From CAYUZU01 sp964448675 (lineage in GTDB: Bacteria > Planctomycetota > Phycisphaerae > UBA1845 > Fen-1342): DNA of 64,000 bases. The DNA is taken from positions 1 to 64,000 of the forward strand of contig CAYUZU010000016.1 in assembly GCA_964448675.1 (NCBI GenBank). Direction: 5' to 3'. Both the position numbers and the translations under genes were made by a program. Shown in pieces: positions 19,203 through 27,308 of the stretch. Position 1 is the first letter of the stretch. Every line of letters starts with the position of its first letter. The notes under the pieces were generated by a model. The model saw only the letters and a list, made by a program, of their open reading frames with translations, was not told the origin of the DNA and ran no database searches.

Positions 19203-19745
19203 TCAGGCGCCCTGTCGCAGGTGGCGCACCGTCGCGCGCGTTTCCTTTGCCGCCAGCAGCACCGGCGGCAGTGACAGCACGGTCGTGATCAGGCAAAGCG
19301 TGCAGCCCGCATGGAACAGCGTCGGCTGCGCAACGGCCAGCAACAGACTCACCAGCGCCAGGCTGGCAATCAGGGCGCTCTCGACCAGCACCACCCGCGG
19401 CATGGTGCGCCAGCGCGTCGTGCCACCCACCATCGCCGCGACGGCTTCCGCCAGGTAGCCGGCAGCGCCCAGCAGAGCATCCGGAACCGGGAGCAGCGTC
19501 GAAATCCAACTCTCGCGCAGAATGACCCGGCTGCCGTCTCCGAAGAAAGGCTCCCAGACGTGCTCGACCAGGCCGAGCTGATAGAGGCCCAGATAAGCCG
19601 CGATTCCGCACCCGCCGAGCGCCAGTACGACCCTGGCGATACGCGGCGGCCATGAAGAGGGACTCGGTCCGCCATCGCGCGCAGGGGGTATGTGGTCAGT
19701 ACCGGTCGTGCCGCCAGGTCCTCGCTGGTTTCCAGATTCCGCCAT
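19203..19745 (-). CDS. VKOR-like four-helix membrane protein
   Basis: 180 residues from an ATG with AAGG upstream (a GTG at 19763 would add six). After a polar N-terminus of about 35 residues come four or five hydrophobic helices. A CTLC pair lies in the last third (CTLCLITTVLSL), as in the vitamin K epoxide reductase/disulfide-generating family where CxxC faces quinone; the preceding P-DALLGAAGYL segment also fits the family. The usual first cysteine pair on the periplasmic loop is absent, so oxidant transfer to a partner is uncertain. An 11-bp-repeat operator lies directly upstream, shared as a divergent pair with the lipoprotein gene at 19947. Confidence 0.6.
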   Translation of the reverse strand: MAESGNQRGPGGTTGTDHIPPARDGGPSPSSWPPRIARVVLALGGCGIAAYLGLYQLGLVEHVWEPFFGDGSRVILRESWISTLLPVPDALLGAAGYLAEAVAAMVGGTTRWRTMPRVVLVESALIASLALVSLLLAVAQPTLFHAGCTLCLITTVLSLPPVLLAAKETRATVRHLRQGA

Positions 19746-19791
19746 ACAGAGCGCCTTCACCACGTGACTGGTTGCCGTCTATCGCTCGGGG

Positions 19792-19829
19792 CTGAAGCTG
19801 GAATAACCGCAACGTGAAGGCAGCGTAAT
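19792..19829 (-). promoter_or_regulatory. 11-bp direct-repeat operator, VKOR-like gene
   Basis: Minus-strand units ATTAC, TTCAC, GTTAT, TTCAG at exact 11-base steps (plus-strand starts 19825, 19814, 19803, 19792). It is about 47 bases before the ATG. It is the left half of a divergent pair with the element at 19853-19890. Confidence 0.6.
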
Positions 19830-19852
19830 CGGCCTGCTTCATGCCGGCGCGG

Positions 19853-19890
19853 TTGAAGGCGGGTTCAGACGGCGTTCAGGCGGTGTTCAG
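19853..19890 (+). promoter_or_regulatory. 11-bp direct-repeat operator, lipoprotein gene
   Basis: Units TTGAA, TTCAG, TTCAG, TTCAG start at 19853, 19864, 19875 and 19886, exactly 11 bases apart. This is one of the clearest copies. A TATCAG hexamer at 19906 could serve as -10, 15 bases after the last unit, with the operator covering the -35 position as in PhoB-type activation (inference). Confidence 0.7.
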
Positions 19891-19946
19891 CCCGGGGCTG
19901 TTCGCTATCAGGCATGAAAACCACCAAACATGGGAGGACATCCACC

Positions 19947-20726
19947 ATGTCAATCCGCACATCGGGATTCGCCCCTTATTCGTTCGCTACTGGGCTCGCT
20001 CTGGCCTTGCTGGCACTGGTCGCGGGCTGCCACCGGCAAAACGCGCGCGTGCAACCCGACCCGCCCGGTCAGCCTAACTCGCCAACCATCTTCTACTTCG
20101 GCGGCTCGGGCGAGGCCGAGCTTGTCCTGGATTGGGCCAGTGGTGTCGAGGCCGGCCTGCGCGCGGCGGGCTTGGACGGCGCGTTCCACGAGGTCGAATG
20201 GCAGACCGGCCTCGGCCCCCTGGCCGATCACGAACTGTCGCAGAAACACAAGCGCGAGGCCGCCGATGCGGCTGCCCGGATCGCGCGTCAGCGCCGCGCG
20301 CACCCGGGTGCACCGGTTCACCTGATCGGGCTTTCGACCGGGACGGCGGTGGCCGTGTATACGCTTGAGGCGTTGCCGCAAGGCACGACGGTGCACAACG
20401 TGGCGCTCTTGTCCTCTTCGCTCAGTCGCCGCTACGACCTGCGACCGGCGCTCGCGCACGTCACGGGGGCGGTCTACGTCACCGTTTCGCGCGAAGACGA
20501 AGTTCTGCGCACCGCGACCAAGGCGCTGGGGACGGCGTCCGAAAAGACCGGGAGGGCAGCTGGTCTCGTCGGCTTCGCACAAGGAACCGCCGTCCCGACC
20601 GGCGCGCGTATCCACGCGCTGGCCTGGCGTCCCGCGTACGAACGGCTGGGCTGGGACGGCAGCCACACCGGCGTCACCAGTGAGGAGTTCGTCGAGCAAG
20701 TGCTGGCACCCCGTCTGCTGCGGTAG
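19947..20726 (+). CDS. Lipoprotein with alpha/beta-hydrolase fold
   Basis: 259 residues. The N-terminus is a lipoprotein signal with lipobox LVAGC, so the protein should be anchored to a membrane on the outside. The body contains FYFGGSGEAE (oxyanion region) and the nucleophile elbow IGLSTGTA with Ser as candidate nucleophile, typical of alpha/beta hydrolases. A late HTGV..EE segment may supply His. GGGAGG lies 9 bases before the ATG at 19947; the ATG at 19914 is less likely. The gene sits behind a four-unit 11-bp repeat operator. Substrate unknown. Confidence 0.75.
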   Translation: MSIRTSGFAPYSFATGLALALLALVAGCHRQNARVQPDPPGQPNSPTIFYFGGSGEAELVLDWASGVEAGLRAAGLDGAFHEVEWQTGLGPLADHELSQKHKREAADAAARIARQRRAHPGAPVHLIGLSTGTAVAVYTLEALPQGTTVHNVALLSSSLSRRYDLRPALAHVTGAVYVTVSREDEVLRTATKALGTASEKTGRAAGLVGFAQGTAVPTGARIHALAWRPAYERLGWDGSHTGVTSEEFVEQVLAPRLLR

Positions 20727-20807
20727 CCCCACGGCCGCCTCCGCCACGGCCGGCGCCAGGGCGAGGGGCCTGCAATGCGCAGCCCGCCGCCCCCGAAGAA
20801 CCAGCGG

Positions 20808-20839
20808 ATTACACCGCTGTCAGATCACGTCGTTATACT
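20808..20839 (+). promoter_or_regulatory. Possible nrfHA promoter
   Basis: TATACT at 20834-20839 is a good -10 hexamer. TTACAC at 20809-20814 would be a -35 with a long 19-base spacer. ATTAC (20808) and GTCAG (20819) are 11 bases apart and resemble the first two units of the operator seen elsewhere, but the third and fourth units are missing. The leader to nrfH would be about 75 bases. Confidence 0.35.
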
Positions 20840-20921
20840 ACGCACGGGCACGATCACTTCTCCGTGCTCCCGAAGGAACACGTGCGCCGGCCGCACGACG
20901 CACCAAACGCCGGAGTTTGAC

Positions 20922-21452
20922 ATGACCGCTCGCAACCACGGGCACCCGCCCGACGTGACCGAAGCGCTGGGGCCGCGCAGGCCACACCGGCGACGTTGGC
21001 GCGTCGAAAACTGGCTCGCCATCGCAGCTGCTGCTGCGTTCGGTGCCTTCGGCGGTCTCGGGGCATTCACGTTCGGCTACGGCGATGGCGCCGCGTACCT
21101 GACCAACGACCCGAAGGCCTGTGCCAACTGCCACATCATGCACGGCCACTATGATTCGTGGCTCAAGTCCAGCCACGAGAACGTCGCCACCTGCAACGAC
21201 TGCCACCTGCCGCATGACTTCATCGGCAAGTGGATCACCAAGGCGGACAACGGCTTCTTTCATTCGCTCGCGTTCACGACGGGGGTCTTTCACGAGCCGA
21301 TCCGGATCAAGCCACGCAATCGCCGGGTGACGCAGGGCGCCTGCCTGCACTGCCACCAGGATTTCGTCGACCACATGCTTCCAACCCAACCGGGCGGCGA
21401 CATGCTGCTGTGCGTGCACTGCCACACCGACGTCGGCCACGCGCAGCGCTGA
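20922..21452 (+). CDS. nrfH: Cytochrome c nitrite reductase small subunit NrfH
   Basis: 176 residues: one N-terminal membrane helix (about 30-52) and four CxxCH haem sites (CANCH 67-71, CNDCH 91-95, CLHCH 141-145, CVHCH 164-168), as in the NapC/NirT-family tetrahaem quinol dehydrogenase NrfH. It takes electrons from menaquinol on the periplasmic side and passes them to NrfA. The ATG at 20922 has GGAG 8 bases upstream; the longer open frame before it has no haem or membrane features. NrfA follows 25 bases later. The adjacent pair makes the call secure. Confidence 0.94.
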   Translation: MTARNHGHPPDVTEALGPRRPHRRRWRVENWLAIAAAAAFGAFGGLGAFTFGYGDGAAYLTNDPKACANCHIMHGHYDSWLKSSHENVATCNDCHLPHDFIGKWITKADNGFFHSLAFTTGVFHEPIRIKPRNRRVTQGACLHCHQDFVDHMLPTQPGGDMLLCVHCHTDVGHAQR

Positions 21453-21477
21453 GCCCCCAACCGCATGCGAGCCTCTC

Positions 21478-23178
21478 ATGAACAATGAAACCACCGCCTC
21501 CCGGACAACCCCTCCGCCGCCGCAACGGCCGCACAAGTCGCCCCGCATCCTGACGATGGGGCTGGCCTTTCTGGTGGCCGTGGCCGGCACGGCCGTGGTC
21601 ACCTACGTGCTGGTGGTGATGTTCCAGCGCAAGCAGGAGGCGCGGACGCCGTTCGTGCGCGTGGTGGAGGTCGACGAGATCACCTCCGACCCCGAGCCGT
21701 GGGGCCGCAACTGGCCACACCAGTTCGACGGGTGGAAGTCGACGGCGGGCGACGCGTTCTACGGCGGCTCGAGCGCGATGCCCGCCAGCAAGCTCGAGCA
21801 GCAGCCGTGGCTCAAGCGGCTCTACGCGGGCTACGCCTTCAGCATCGACTATCGCGAGGCGCGCGGCCACGCCTACATGCTGTACGACCAGGGCGTGACC
21901 GAACGCGTCACGCAGAAACCGCAAGCCGGCGCGTGCCTGCACTGCCACGCGTCGAATACCGTCGCCTACCGCATGGTCGGCCTGGAGGCCATGGGGCGGC
22001 CCCACGACCGGGAAGCCCTCGCCGCCGGTTTTCAGATGGACGCCGTCATCCGCGGCTTCGAGGAAGTCAGCACGAAGCCCTACTTCGAGGTCTACCGGCT
22101 GATCCGCGCCGCCCCCGATGGCACCCCCGACGAGCACGAGCCGGTCTTTCCGCAGCCACCGACCGGCGGCTTCACCGGCGAGATCGCGGGCGAGCCCGTG
22201 CAGCCGGCGGACATGCCGGAGGGCGAGGTGCACCCGGTCACCTGCATCGACTGCCACGACCCGGCAGACATGAAGGTCCGCATCACGCGGCCGGCGTTCG
22301 TGCTGGGCATCGCGGCGCTGGCCGCGAGCGACGCTGCGGTGCCGCACCTGCCGAGCATCGAGCGCTGGCGGCGTGGCGGGCGGGAGGCGCAGTACAACCC
22401 CAACGAACACGCCTCGCGCCAGGAGATGCGCACCTTCGTCTGTGCGCAATGCCACGTCGAGTACTACTGCGCGACCCGGGCCACCCTGACGTATCCCTGG
22501 GGCAATGGCCTGTCGATGGATGCCGCCGAGCAGTTCTGGGACGAGATGACCTTCCCCGACGGCACGTCTTTCTACGACTACGAGCACGGGGAGACCGGGG
22601 CGCGCGTCTACAAGGTGCAGCACCCGGAGTTCGAGCTGTGGAGCCAGGGCGTGCACGCCCGCAGCGGCGTGAGTTGTGCGGACTGCCACATGCCGTACCA
22701 GCGCGAGGGCGCGATGAAGGTGAGCAATCACAATGTGCGCAGTCCGCTCAACTACATCAACAATGCCTGCCAGCACTGCCATAACGTGCCGGAGAGCGAG
22801 CTGCGCGACAAGGTCGCGGCGATTCAATCGCGCACCAAGGCGATGACCGAGCGCGCCGGCCACGCCATGACCGACATGCTCGACGCGATTCTCGAAGCCC
22901 AGGCGGCCGGCGCACCAGCAGCAGAGCTCGCCGAGGTGTTCGACCTGCAACGCAAGGCGATGTGGCGCCTCGACTACATCTCGAGCGAGAACTCACGCGG
23001 CTTCCACGCCGACCAGGAGGCGGTGCGCATCCTCGGCGAGTCGATCGACTTCAGCCGCCAGGCCCAGGCCATGGCCCTGCGGCTGCGCGCCCCCGCCGCC
23101 CCCAGCACCAAGTCGATCCCCAAGGAGCCGGTGAAGGGCGTGACGCCGACCGAGAAGGCGCCCGGCGACGGACCGTGA
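21478..23178 (+). CDS. nrfA: Ammonia-forming cytochrome c nitrite reductase NrfA
   Basis: 566 residues with an N-terminal membrane helix (about 25-50), so it is membrane-tethered rather than soluble. Five haem sites are CLHCH 153-157, CIDCH 256-260, CAQCH 322-326, CADCH 400-404 and CQHCH 431-435. The third site continues HVEYY and a QHPEFE motif (about 381-386) supplies the active-site His, both typical of NrfA. In most NrfA the catalytic haem 1 is bound by CxxCK with a Lys ligand; here it is CxxCH. Reaction: six-electron reduction of nitrite to ammonium (also NO and hydroxylamine). Coupled to NrfH as electron donor. Confidence 0.93.
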   Translation: MNNETTASRTTPPPPQRPHKSPRILTMGLAFLVAVAGTAVVTYVLVVMFQRKQEARTPFVRVVEVDEITSDPEPWGRNWPHQFDGWKSTAGDAFYGGSSAMPASKLEQQPWLKRLYAGYAFSIDYREARGHAYMLYDQGVTERVTQKPQAGACLHCHASNTVAYRMVGLEAMGRPHDREALAAGFQMDAVIRGFEEVSTKPYFEVYRLIRAAPDGTPDEHEPVFPQPPTGGFTGEIAGEPVQPADMPEGEVHPVTCIDCHDPADMKVRITRPAFVLGIAALAASDAAVPHLPSIERWRRGGREAQYNPNEHASRQEMRTFVCAQCHVEYYCATRATLTYPWGNGLSMDAAEQFWDEMTFPDGTSFYDYEHGETGARVYKVQHPEFELWSQGVHARSGVSCADCHMPYQREGAMKVSNHNVRSPLNYINNACQHCHNVPESELRDKVAAIQSRTKAMTERAGHAMTDMLDAILEAQAAGAPAAELAEVFDLQRKAMWRLDYISSENSRGFHADQEAVRILGESIDFSRQAQAMALRLRAPAAPSTKSIPKEPVKGVTPTEKAPGDGP

Positions 23179-23197
23179 CGCGCGGCCGGCGCCGCGG

Positions 23198-23235
23198 ATT
23201 ACGGCGAATTGAGCCGGTTTTCAGCGGATCCTCAT
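23198..23235 (+). promoter_or_regulatory. 11-bp direct-repeat operator, rhodanese gene
   Basis: Units ATTAC (23198), TTGAG (23209), TTCAG (23220) and CTCAT (23231) follow at exact 11-base spacing about 90 bases before the ATG. Two units deviate from the consensus, so it is weaker than the copies at 19853 or 57767, but the phase is perfect. Confidence 0.55.
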
Positions 23236-23324
23236 CCGCTTCGATGAAACACTGACCAGGAACGAAGCTGCAATCGGCTCGTCCGCGCGACGATGCCGTC
23301 CGCCAGTCACAAGGAGCCGAACTG

Positions 23325-23621
23325 ATGCCCGAGCGCATAAACGCGAAGCAGGCGCGAGAAGACCTCCGGGCGGGTGCGATGCTCGTCTGTGCGTACAACG
23401 ACACCGAGAAGTGCGAAGGGTTCGGGATCGATCCGGCCATCCCCTACCCCGAGCTCGCGTCACGCCTCGATGCGGTGCCCGAATCGCAGGAGCTCATCTT
23501 CTTCTGCGCCTGACCGAACGACGAGACTGCCGCCGGTCGGGCGGCCGAGATGGAAGAGCAGGGCTACGAAAACGTCCGCGTTCTGGACGGCGGCGTCAGC
23601 GCCTGGAAGGAATCAGGCTGA
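23325..23621 (+). CDS. Candidate selenocysteine rhodanese-like protein
   Basis: Translated through the UGA at 23511-23513, this gives a 98-residue single-domain rhodanese-like protein; read normally it would be a useless 62-residue stub. Before the UGA comes INAKQAREDL, LVCAY and AIPYPEL, then LIFFCA. After it the same frame gives PNDETAAGRAAEM, YENVRVLDGG and VSAWKESG, i.e. the C-terminal half of the fold. In related rhodaneses the motif is C-[AS]-C-P-N-[ED], so the UGA replaces exactly the second Cys (position 63), the classic Cys/Sec exchange. A GC hairpin with a GGUCG loop lies 15 bases past the UGA. Cys61 remains. It would act in sulfur, selenium or redox chemistry next to nrfHA. Confidence 0.75.
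23529..23545 (+). promoter_or_regulatory. Candidate bacterial SECIS hairpin
   Basis: GCCGCC (23529-23534) pairs perfectly with GGCGGC (23540-23545) around the five-base loop GGUCG. The loop starts 22 bases after the UGA. Known bacterial SECIS elements lie within the coding region just after the UGA and present a G/U-containing loop; the formate dehydrogenase element of E. coli has a GGUCU loop at a similar distance. The stem is short and lies in GC-rich DNA, so chance is possible. Confidence 0.5.
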
Positions 23622-23670
23622 ACGGGGCACGCCCCCTGCGCTGCCACAACACGAACGCCGCCAGTCCGGG

Positions 23671-24318
23671 TCAGGACTGTGCCGTGCCCCACAACGCGGC
23701 GTGCCGGCTGAGTTCCGCCGCGTTGCCGAGGTCGAGTTTGGTCTTGATGTGCTCGCGGTGGGTTTCCACGGTCTTGACGCTGAGCGAGAGCCGGTCAGCG
23801 ATTTCGCGCGTGCCGAGGCCGCGGCCGATCAACTCGAAGATCTCGAGCTCGCGATCGGTCAGGCTCTCGATCCCGCGCGCCCGCTCCTGCGTCGGACTCA
23901 CGCCGCGCCGCACTAGCCGATCCGCAATCGGCTGGCTCAGCGCCAGTTCGCCGCGGGCGACCTTCCGCAACGACGCGAGAATCTCGTCCGCCGGCCGCGC
24001 CTTGTTGACGTAGCCGAGTGCGCCCGCGCGCAAGGCACGTTCGGCAAACACCGCGTCGTCATGGATCGAGACGAACAGGATGCGCAGGTTGCTGTCGAGC
24101 GCCAGCATGTCCCGGGCAAGCTCCAGCCCGCTGCCATCGGGCAGCGAAACATCGACCAGCGCCAGGTCCGGCCGCTCCTTGCGCACGTGCTCCAGTGCTT
24201 CCGCGACGTTGCCCGCCTCGCCACAGATCGCGAAATCCGAATTACCGCTGAGTGTCTCGCGCAGCCCGCGCCGCATCATGGGATGGTCATCCACGATCAA
24301 GACCCGCAACGCCGACAT
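23671..24318 (-). CDS. NarL/LuxR-type response regulator
   Basis: 215 residues. The receiver domain (about 1-120) has the acidic pair D10-D11, phosphoacceptor D56 in LALVDVSLPDG, and the conserved Lys near FVNK-like YVNKARP. The C-terminal LuxR/GerE DNA-binding domain (about 148-210) contains LTDRELEIFELIGRG and SVKTVETHREHIKTKL. It lies 24 bases after the HisKA_3-type histidine kinase gene, which makes them a cognate pair and the last two genes of a four-gene sensory operon. Targets are unknown. Being NarL-type, it is not expected to bind the 11-bp tandem repeats in this window. Confidence 0.93.
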   Translation of the reverse strand: MSALRVLIVDDHPMMRRGLRETLSGNSDFAICGEAGNVAEALEHVRKERPDLALVDVSLPDGSGLELARDMLALDSNLRILFVSIHDDAVFAERALRAGALGYVNKARPADEILASLRKVARGELALSQPIADRLVRRGVSPTQERARGIESLTDRELEIFELIGRGLGTREIADRLSLSVKTVETHREHIKTKLDLGNAAELSRHAALWGTAQS

Positions 24319-24342
24319 GACAGCTATCCTCCCTGCCCATGG

Positions 24343-26484
24343 TCACTGACAGTCGAGTGGAAGCGAGCAGGCAACGATGGTGCCGCCCGCCGGCCCACGC
24401 CGTATGTCAATCGACGCCCCGATCACCTTGGCCCGATGTTGCATGATCTGCAGCCCGGTCCCCAAGTTGTGCGCATTATCGGGCATACCAACGCCGTCAT
24501 CACGGACTTCTAGCAACAGGATATCATCTCTGAGCGACAAGGCGATGGCAATTCTTTGGGGGTGACCATGCTTCAGGGCGTTCGTAACCGCTTCTGAGGC
24601 CATGCGATACAAATGGACCGCCTCATCCGGGCCGGCGATCGGGACCGGGCCCGCCACCTCCACCTCACATGCCACCCCGCTGCGCTGCGTCACCCCGGCG
24701 GCCAACTCCCCCAATGCCGCGACGAAGGTGTCCGCCTCCAACGCCGGCGGCACCAGTCCCCGCACCATCGCCCGCGTATCATCCAGGCCCTGCCGCAGGC
24801 TCGCCGTCAGTTCCTCGAGCTCGTCGGCACCAGGCGCCGTGCCGGCACGAGCCTGCCGGGCCAAGCGTTCACACATCAAGGCGAGCCCGGCGAGGTCCTG
24901 CCCGACGGTGTCGTGCAGTTCGCGGCCCAACCGCTGCTGCTCGGCGATCAAGGCCCGCGCCAGGCTGCGCTCAAACCGCTCGCGCTCCGCGACGCGACCG
25001 AGCTGGGTACCAATGCTCGCCATCGAGTCGAGCAGCCGCTCGGTCGGTTCGATCCGGTGATCGGAGAAGAACTCCAGCACCCCGACCACCTCATCGCCGA
25101 CGAAAACCGGGAACGCGGCCCCGCACGCCAGGCCCAAGTCATCCCCGGTGTCCGCCCGGCGCGCCACCAGTTCGGATCGCAGATCATCCGCCCATTGCAC
25201 TTCCCTGGCGGCATAAGCGCGGCCCGGCAGGCCTTGCCCGCTGACCAGGCGCATTCCCACCGTGGCCTCGCGGAAGCGGCGGAAGCGGCCCGGCCGGGAT
25301 TCGTAGTGGGAACGGACCGGCAGCAGGACGGGTGGATCGTCGTCCACGACGATATACGCATGGCCGAAGCACCAGCCATTGTGCTCGCTGATCCGGCGCA
25401 CTGCGTAATTCAGCACTTCCTCGAACGACGACGCCTGGTTGGCGGCGGCCACCACATCACTCAACAGGCGCAGGATGCCGGTCTGGTCGGCGACGCGCTG
25501 CTCGAGTTCCGTATTCAGCCGTTGCAGCGCCGCCTCCGCCTCCTTGCGCTTCGTAACGTCCGCGCTCGATCCGACCATGCCCAGGAACTCGCCAGCCGGC
25601 GACCAACGTGGCCGGCCCCATGATTCGAGCCAGCGCCACTGCCCATCGGCCCGCTTGACGCGCACCTCGGCGGTGAATGGCCGGCGCTCGCACATGGAGG
25701 CGCGGAACTCGTCCAGGTAGAGCTCCCGATCCTCCGGATGCAGCAAGTCCAGCCATTCCTCCGGTGTGAAGTCCTCCACCGGAATCCCGAAGAACTCACC
25801 AAACGTGCGGTTGACGAATTCCTGCCTGCCGGTGGCGTCGTGCACCCACACGATCAGCGGCAAGCCGTCCGCCATCGTCCGGAAGCGCTCCTTGCTCTCG
25901 CGCAGCGCGCGCTCGATATGCTTGCGCTCCGTGATATCGCGCAGCGCCACACGCCACTGGCCGGTGGCGGGCTCGTCCTGTGGATGGTGCGTGGTTTCCA
26001 GCAGGACCCAGCGCGGCGGATCGGTGTCGGCAGCAAGCCGGAGCTCGGCCAGCTGTCTGCTGGCGGTCCGGGCGGCCTCGCGCAAGTGCAGGTAGCAGGC
26101 GTCGCGCTCTTCGATTGCAACCAGCTTCTCCAGCGGTTGCCCGATGAGGCGGTTCCCCTCGATCCGGAGAATGGCGGCCGCAGTGAGGTTGGCATTACGG
26201 ACGATGCGGTGGGCATCGAGCGTCAGGTAGCCCACGGGGGCCAGCTCGTAGAGGTCAAGGTAGCGGTCGCGGGTGGCGGCCAGCTCGAGCTGCGCCGTGC
26301 GCAGCTCTTCGTTCTGGATCTCGAGCTCGGCCTGGTGCACGCGCAGCTCGTAGACCAGGTCGCGGACCTGCGCGGACGACAAGGCCGTCACATCCAGCGA
26401 TTGCGGATCGAGCCGGGCCTCGGCCCGCCGCCGCAGGCGTTCTTCGGGGGCATCGTCAGCGTTGGGCGGTGGCGCGGGTGTCAT
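24343..26484 (-). CDS. PAS/GAF sensor histidine kinase (NarX-type)
   Basis: 713 residues, soluble (no membrane helix seen). Order: N-terminal helical segment ending VHQAELEIQNEELR; PAS (LAPVGYLTLD onward, about 75-190); second PAS with PAC (FRTMADGLPLIVWVHD through EFLGMVGSSADVTKR, about 200-325); GAF-like region (about 350-480); HisKA_3 with LGRELHDTVGQDLAGL carrying the phosphorylated His; and HATPase with DDGVGM and a GTGLQIM box at the end. The ATG at 26484 overlaps the upstream stop as ATGA. It phosphorylates the downstream NarL-type regulator. The PAS and GAF domains suggest a cytoplasmic signal such as redox state or a ligand, which is not identifiable from the sequence. Confidence 0.92.
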   Translation of the reverse strand: MTPAPPPNADDAPEERLRRRAEARLDPQSLDVTALSSAQVRDLVYELRVHQAELEIQNEELRTAQLELAATRDRYLDLYELAPVGYLTLDAHRIVRNANLTAAAILRIEGNRLIGQPLEKLVAIEERDACYLHLREAARTASRQLAELRLAADTDPPRWVLLETTHHPQDEPATGQWRVALRDITERKHIERALRESKERFRTMADGLPLIVWVHDATGRQEFVNRTFGEFFGIPVEDFTPEEWLDLLHPEDRELYLDEFRASMCERRPFTAEVRVKRADGQWRWLESWGRPRWSPAGEFLGMVGSSADVTKRKEAEAALQRLNTELEQRVADQTGILRLLSDVVAAANQASSFEEVLNYAVRRISEHNGWCFGHAYIVVDDDPPVLLPVRSHYESRPGRFRRFREATVGMRLVSGQGLPGRAYAAREVQWADDLRSELVARRADTGDDLGLACGAAFPVFVGDEVVGVLEFFSDHRIEPTERLLDSMASIGTQLGRVAERERFERSLARALIAEQQRLGRELHDTVGQDLAGLALMCERLARQARAGTAPGADELEELTASLRQGLDDTRAMVRGLVPPALEADTFVAALGELAAGVTQRSGVACEVEVAGPVPIAGPDEAVHLYRMASEAVTNALKHGHPQRIAIALSLRDDILLLEVRDDGVGMPDNAHNLGTGLQIMQHRAKVIGASIDIRRGPAGGTIVACSLPLDCQ

Positions 26485-27308
26485 GAGGTAGTCGGCTCGT
26501 CGGGGTCCTCGGGGGCGTCGGCGTACTCGGGGTAGAACGTGCGCAGACATTCCGGACACAAGCCGTGGCTGAAGCGCGTATCGGTATGCTGGCTGATGTA
26601 CACGTCGAGCCGCTCCCAGTAACCCGCGTCGTCCCGCACGCGCCGGCAGTGCGCACAGATCGGCAGCAAGCCGCGCAACGTCTTGACGGCGGCCAGGGCT
26701 TTGCGCAATTCGGCGACCACGCGCTCGCGCTCGGCTTCGGCCTGCTTCGCGCGGGTGACATCCGTCAGGGCGACGCGGTACTCGGTGTCCACCGCCGTGC
26801 CGCTGCCCCCGGCCACCAGGTCGAGCCGGGCGTAGAAGGTGCTGGCGTCGGGGCGCGTGAAACGCAACTCGCAGGTGGTCTCTGCCGCGCCGCTCATCGC
26901 CTCATGCAGGTAGGAAAAGCAGGTATCGCGATCGTCGCGGGCGACGAATTGCTCGAGCCGCGCGCCGGGCAACTGCTGCCGTGCGGTGCCGAGCAGGGCG
27001 GCGGCGGTGAGATTGGCCTCGCGAATGACCTTGTGGCGATCCAGCGTCACGTAGCCCACGGGGGCGAACTCGTAAAGATCCAGGTAGCGGTCGCGGGCAG
27101 CGGCCAGCTCGAATTGCGCCGCGCGCAGCTCTTCGTTCTGGATCTCGAGCTCGGCCTGGTGCACGCGCAGCTCGTGGACCTGGCGGGCGGCGTCGGCCGC
27201 GGAGCGTTTCTTCGTGTCGGGTGGCTCCGACGTCACGCGCGCCTCGGCGCGTTGTCGCAGGCTGGTCGGGTTCGTGCCGGGTTTCTTGGCGGGGTTCTGT
27301 TCGCTCAT
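26481..27308 (-). CDS. PAS-domain protein with C-terminal zinc-ribbon-like motif
   Basis: 275 residues. The N-terminal helix (HELRVHQAELEIQNEELR) and the PAS domain (FAPVGYVTLD, about 78-195) are close relatives of the same region in the downstream kinase, a recent-looking duplication. After a short coiled coil, the C-terminus has PICAHCRRVRDD..YW and later GLCPEC, a CxxC...CxxC arrangement common at the ends of PAS and receiver proteins. No catalytic domain is present, so it is probably a sensory adaptor. Both ends overlap their neighbours as ATGA, implying translational coupling with the CheB-CheR fusion and the kinase. Confidence 0.85.
   Translation of the reverse strand: MSEQNPAKKPGTNPTSLRQRAEARVTSEPPDTKKRSAADAARQVHELRVHQAELEIQNEELRAAQFELAAARDRYLDLYEFAPVGYVTLDRHKVIREANLTAAALLGTARQQLPGARLEQFVARDDRDTCFSYLHEAMSGAAETTCELRFTRPDASTFYARLDLVAGGSGTAVDTEYRVALTDVTRAKQAEAERERVVAELRKALAAVKTLRGLLPICAHCRRVRDDAGYWERLDVYISQHTDTRFSHGLCPECLRTFYPEYADAPEDPDEPTTS

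Noticed and set aside
20808..20839. 11-bp operator in front of nrfH
   Set aside because: Only the first two units (ATTAC, GTCAG) are in phase; the third and fourth are absent. Kept as a possible promoter only.
23325..23513. A complete 62-residue protein ending at the first TGA
   Set aside because: It would be half a rhodanese fold with no active loop, while the same frame continues with the missing half.
23671..24318. NarL-type regulator as controller of the 11-bp repeats
   Set aside because: NarL/LuxR domains usually bind short inverted heptamers, not head-to-tail repeats with 11-bp pitch; no such array lies at its own operon.
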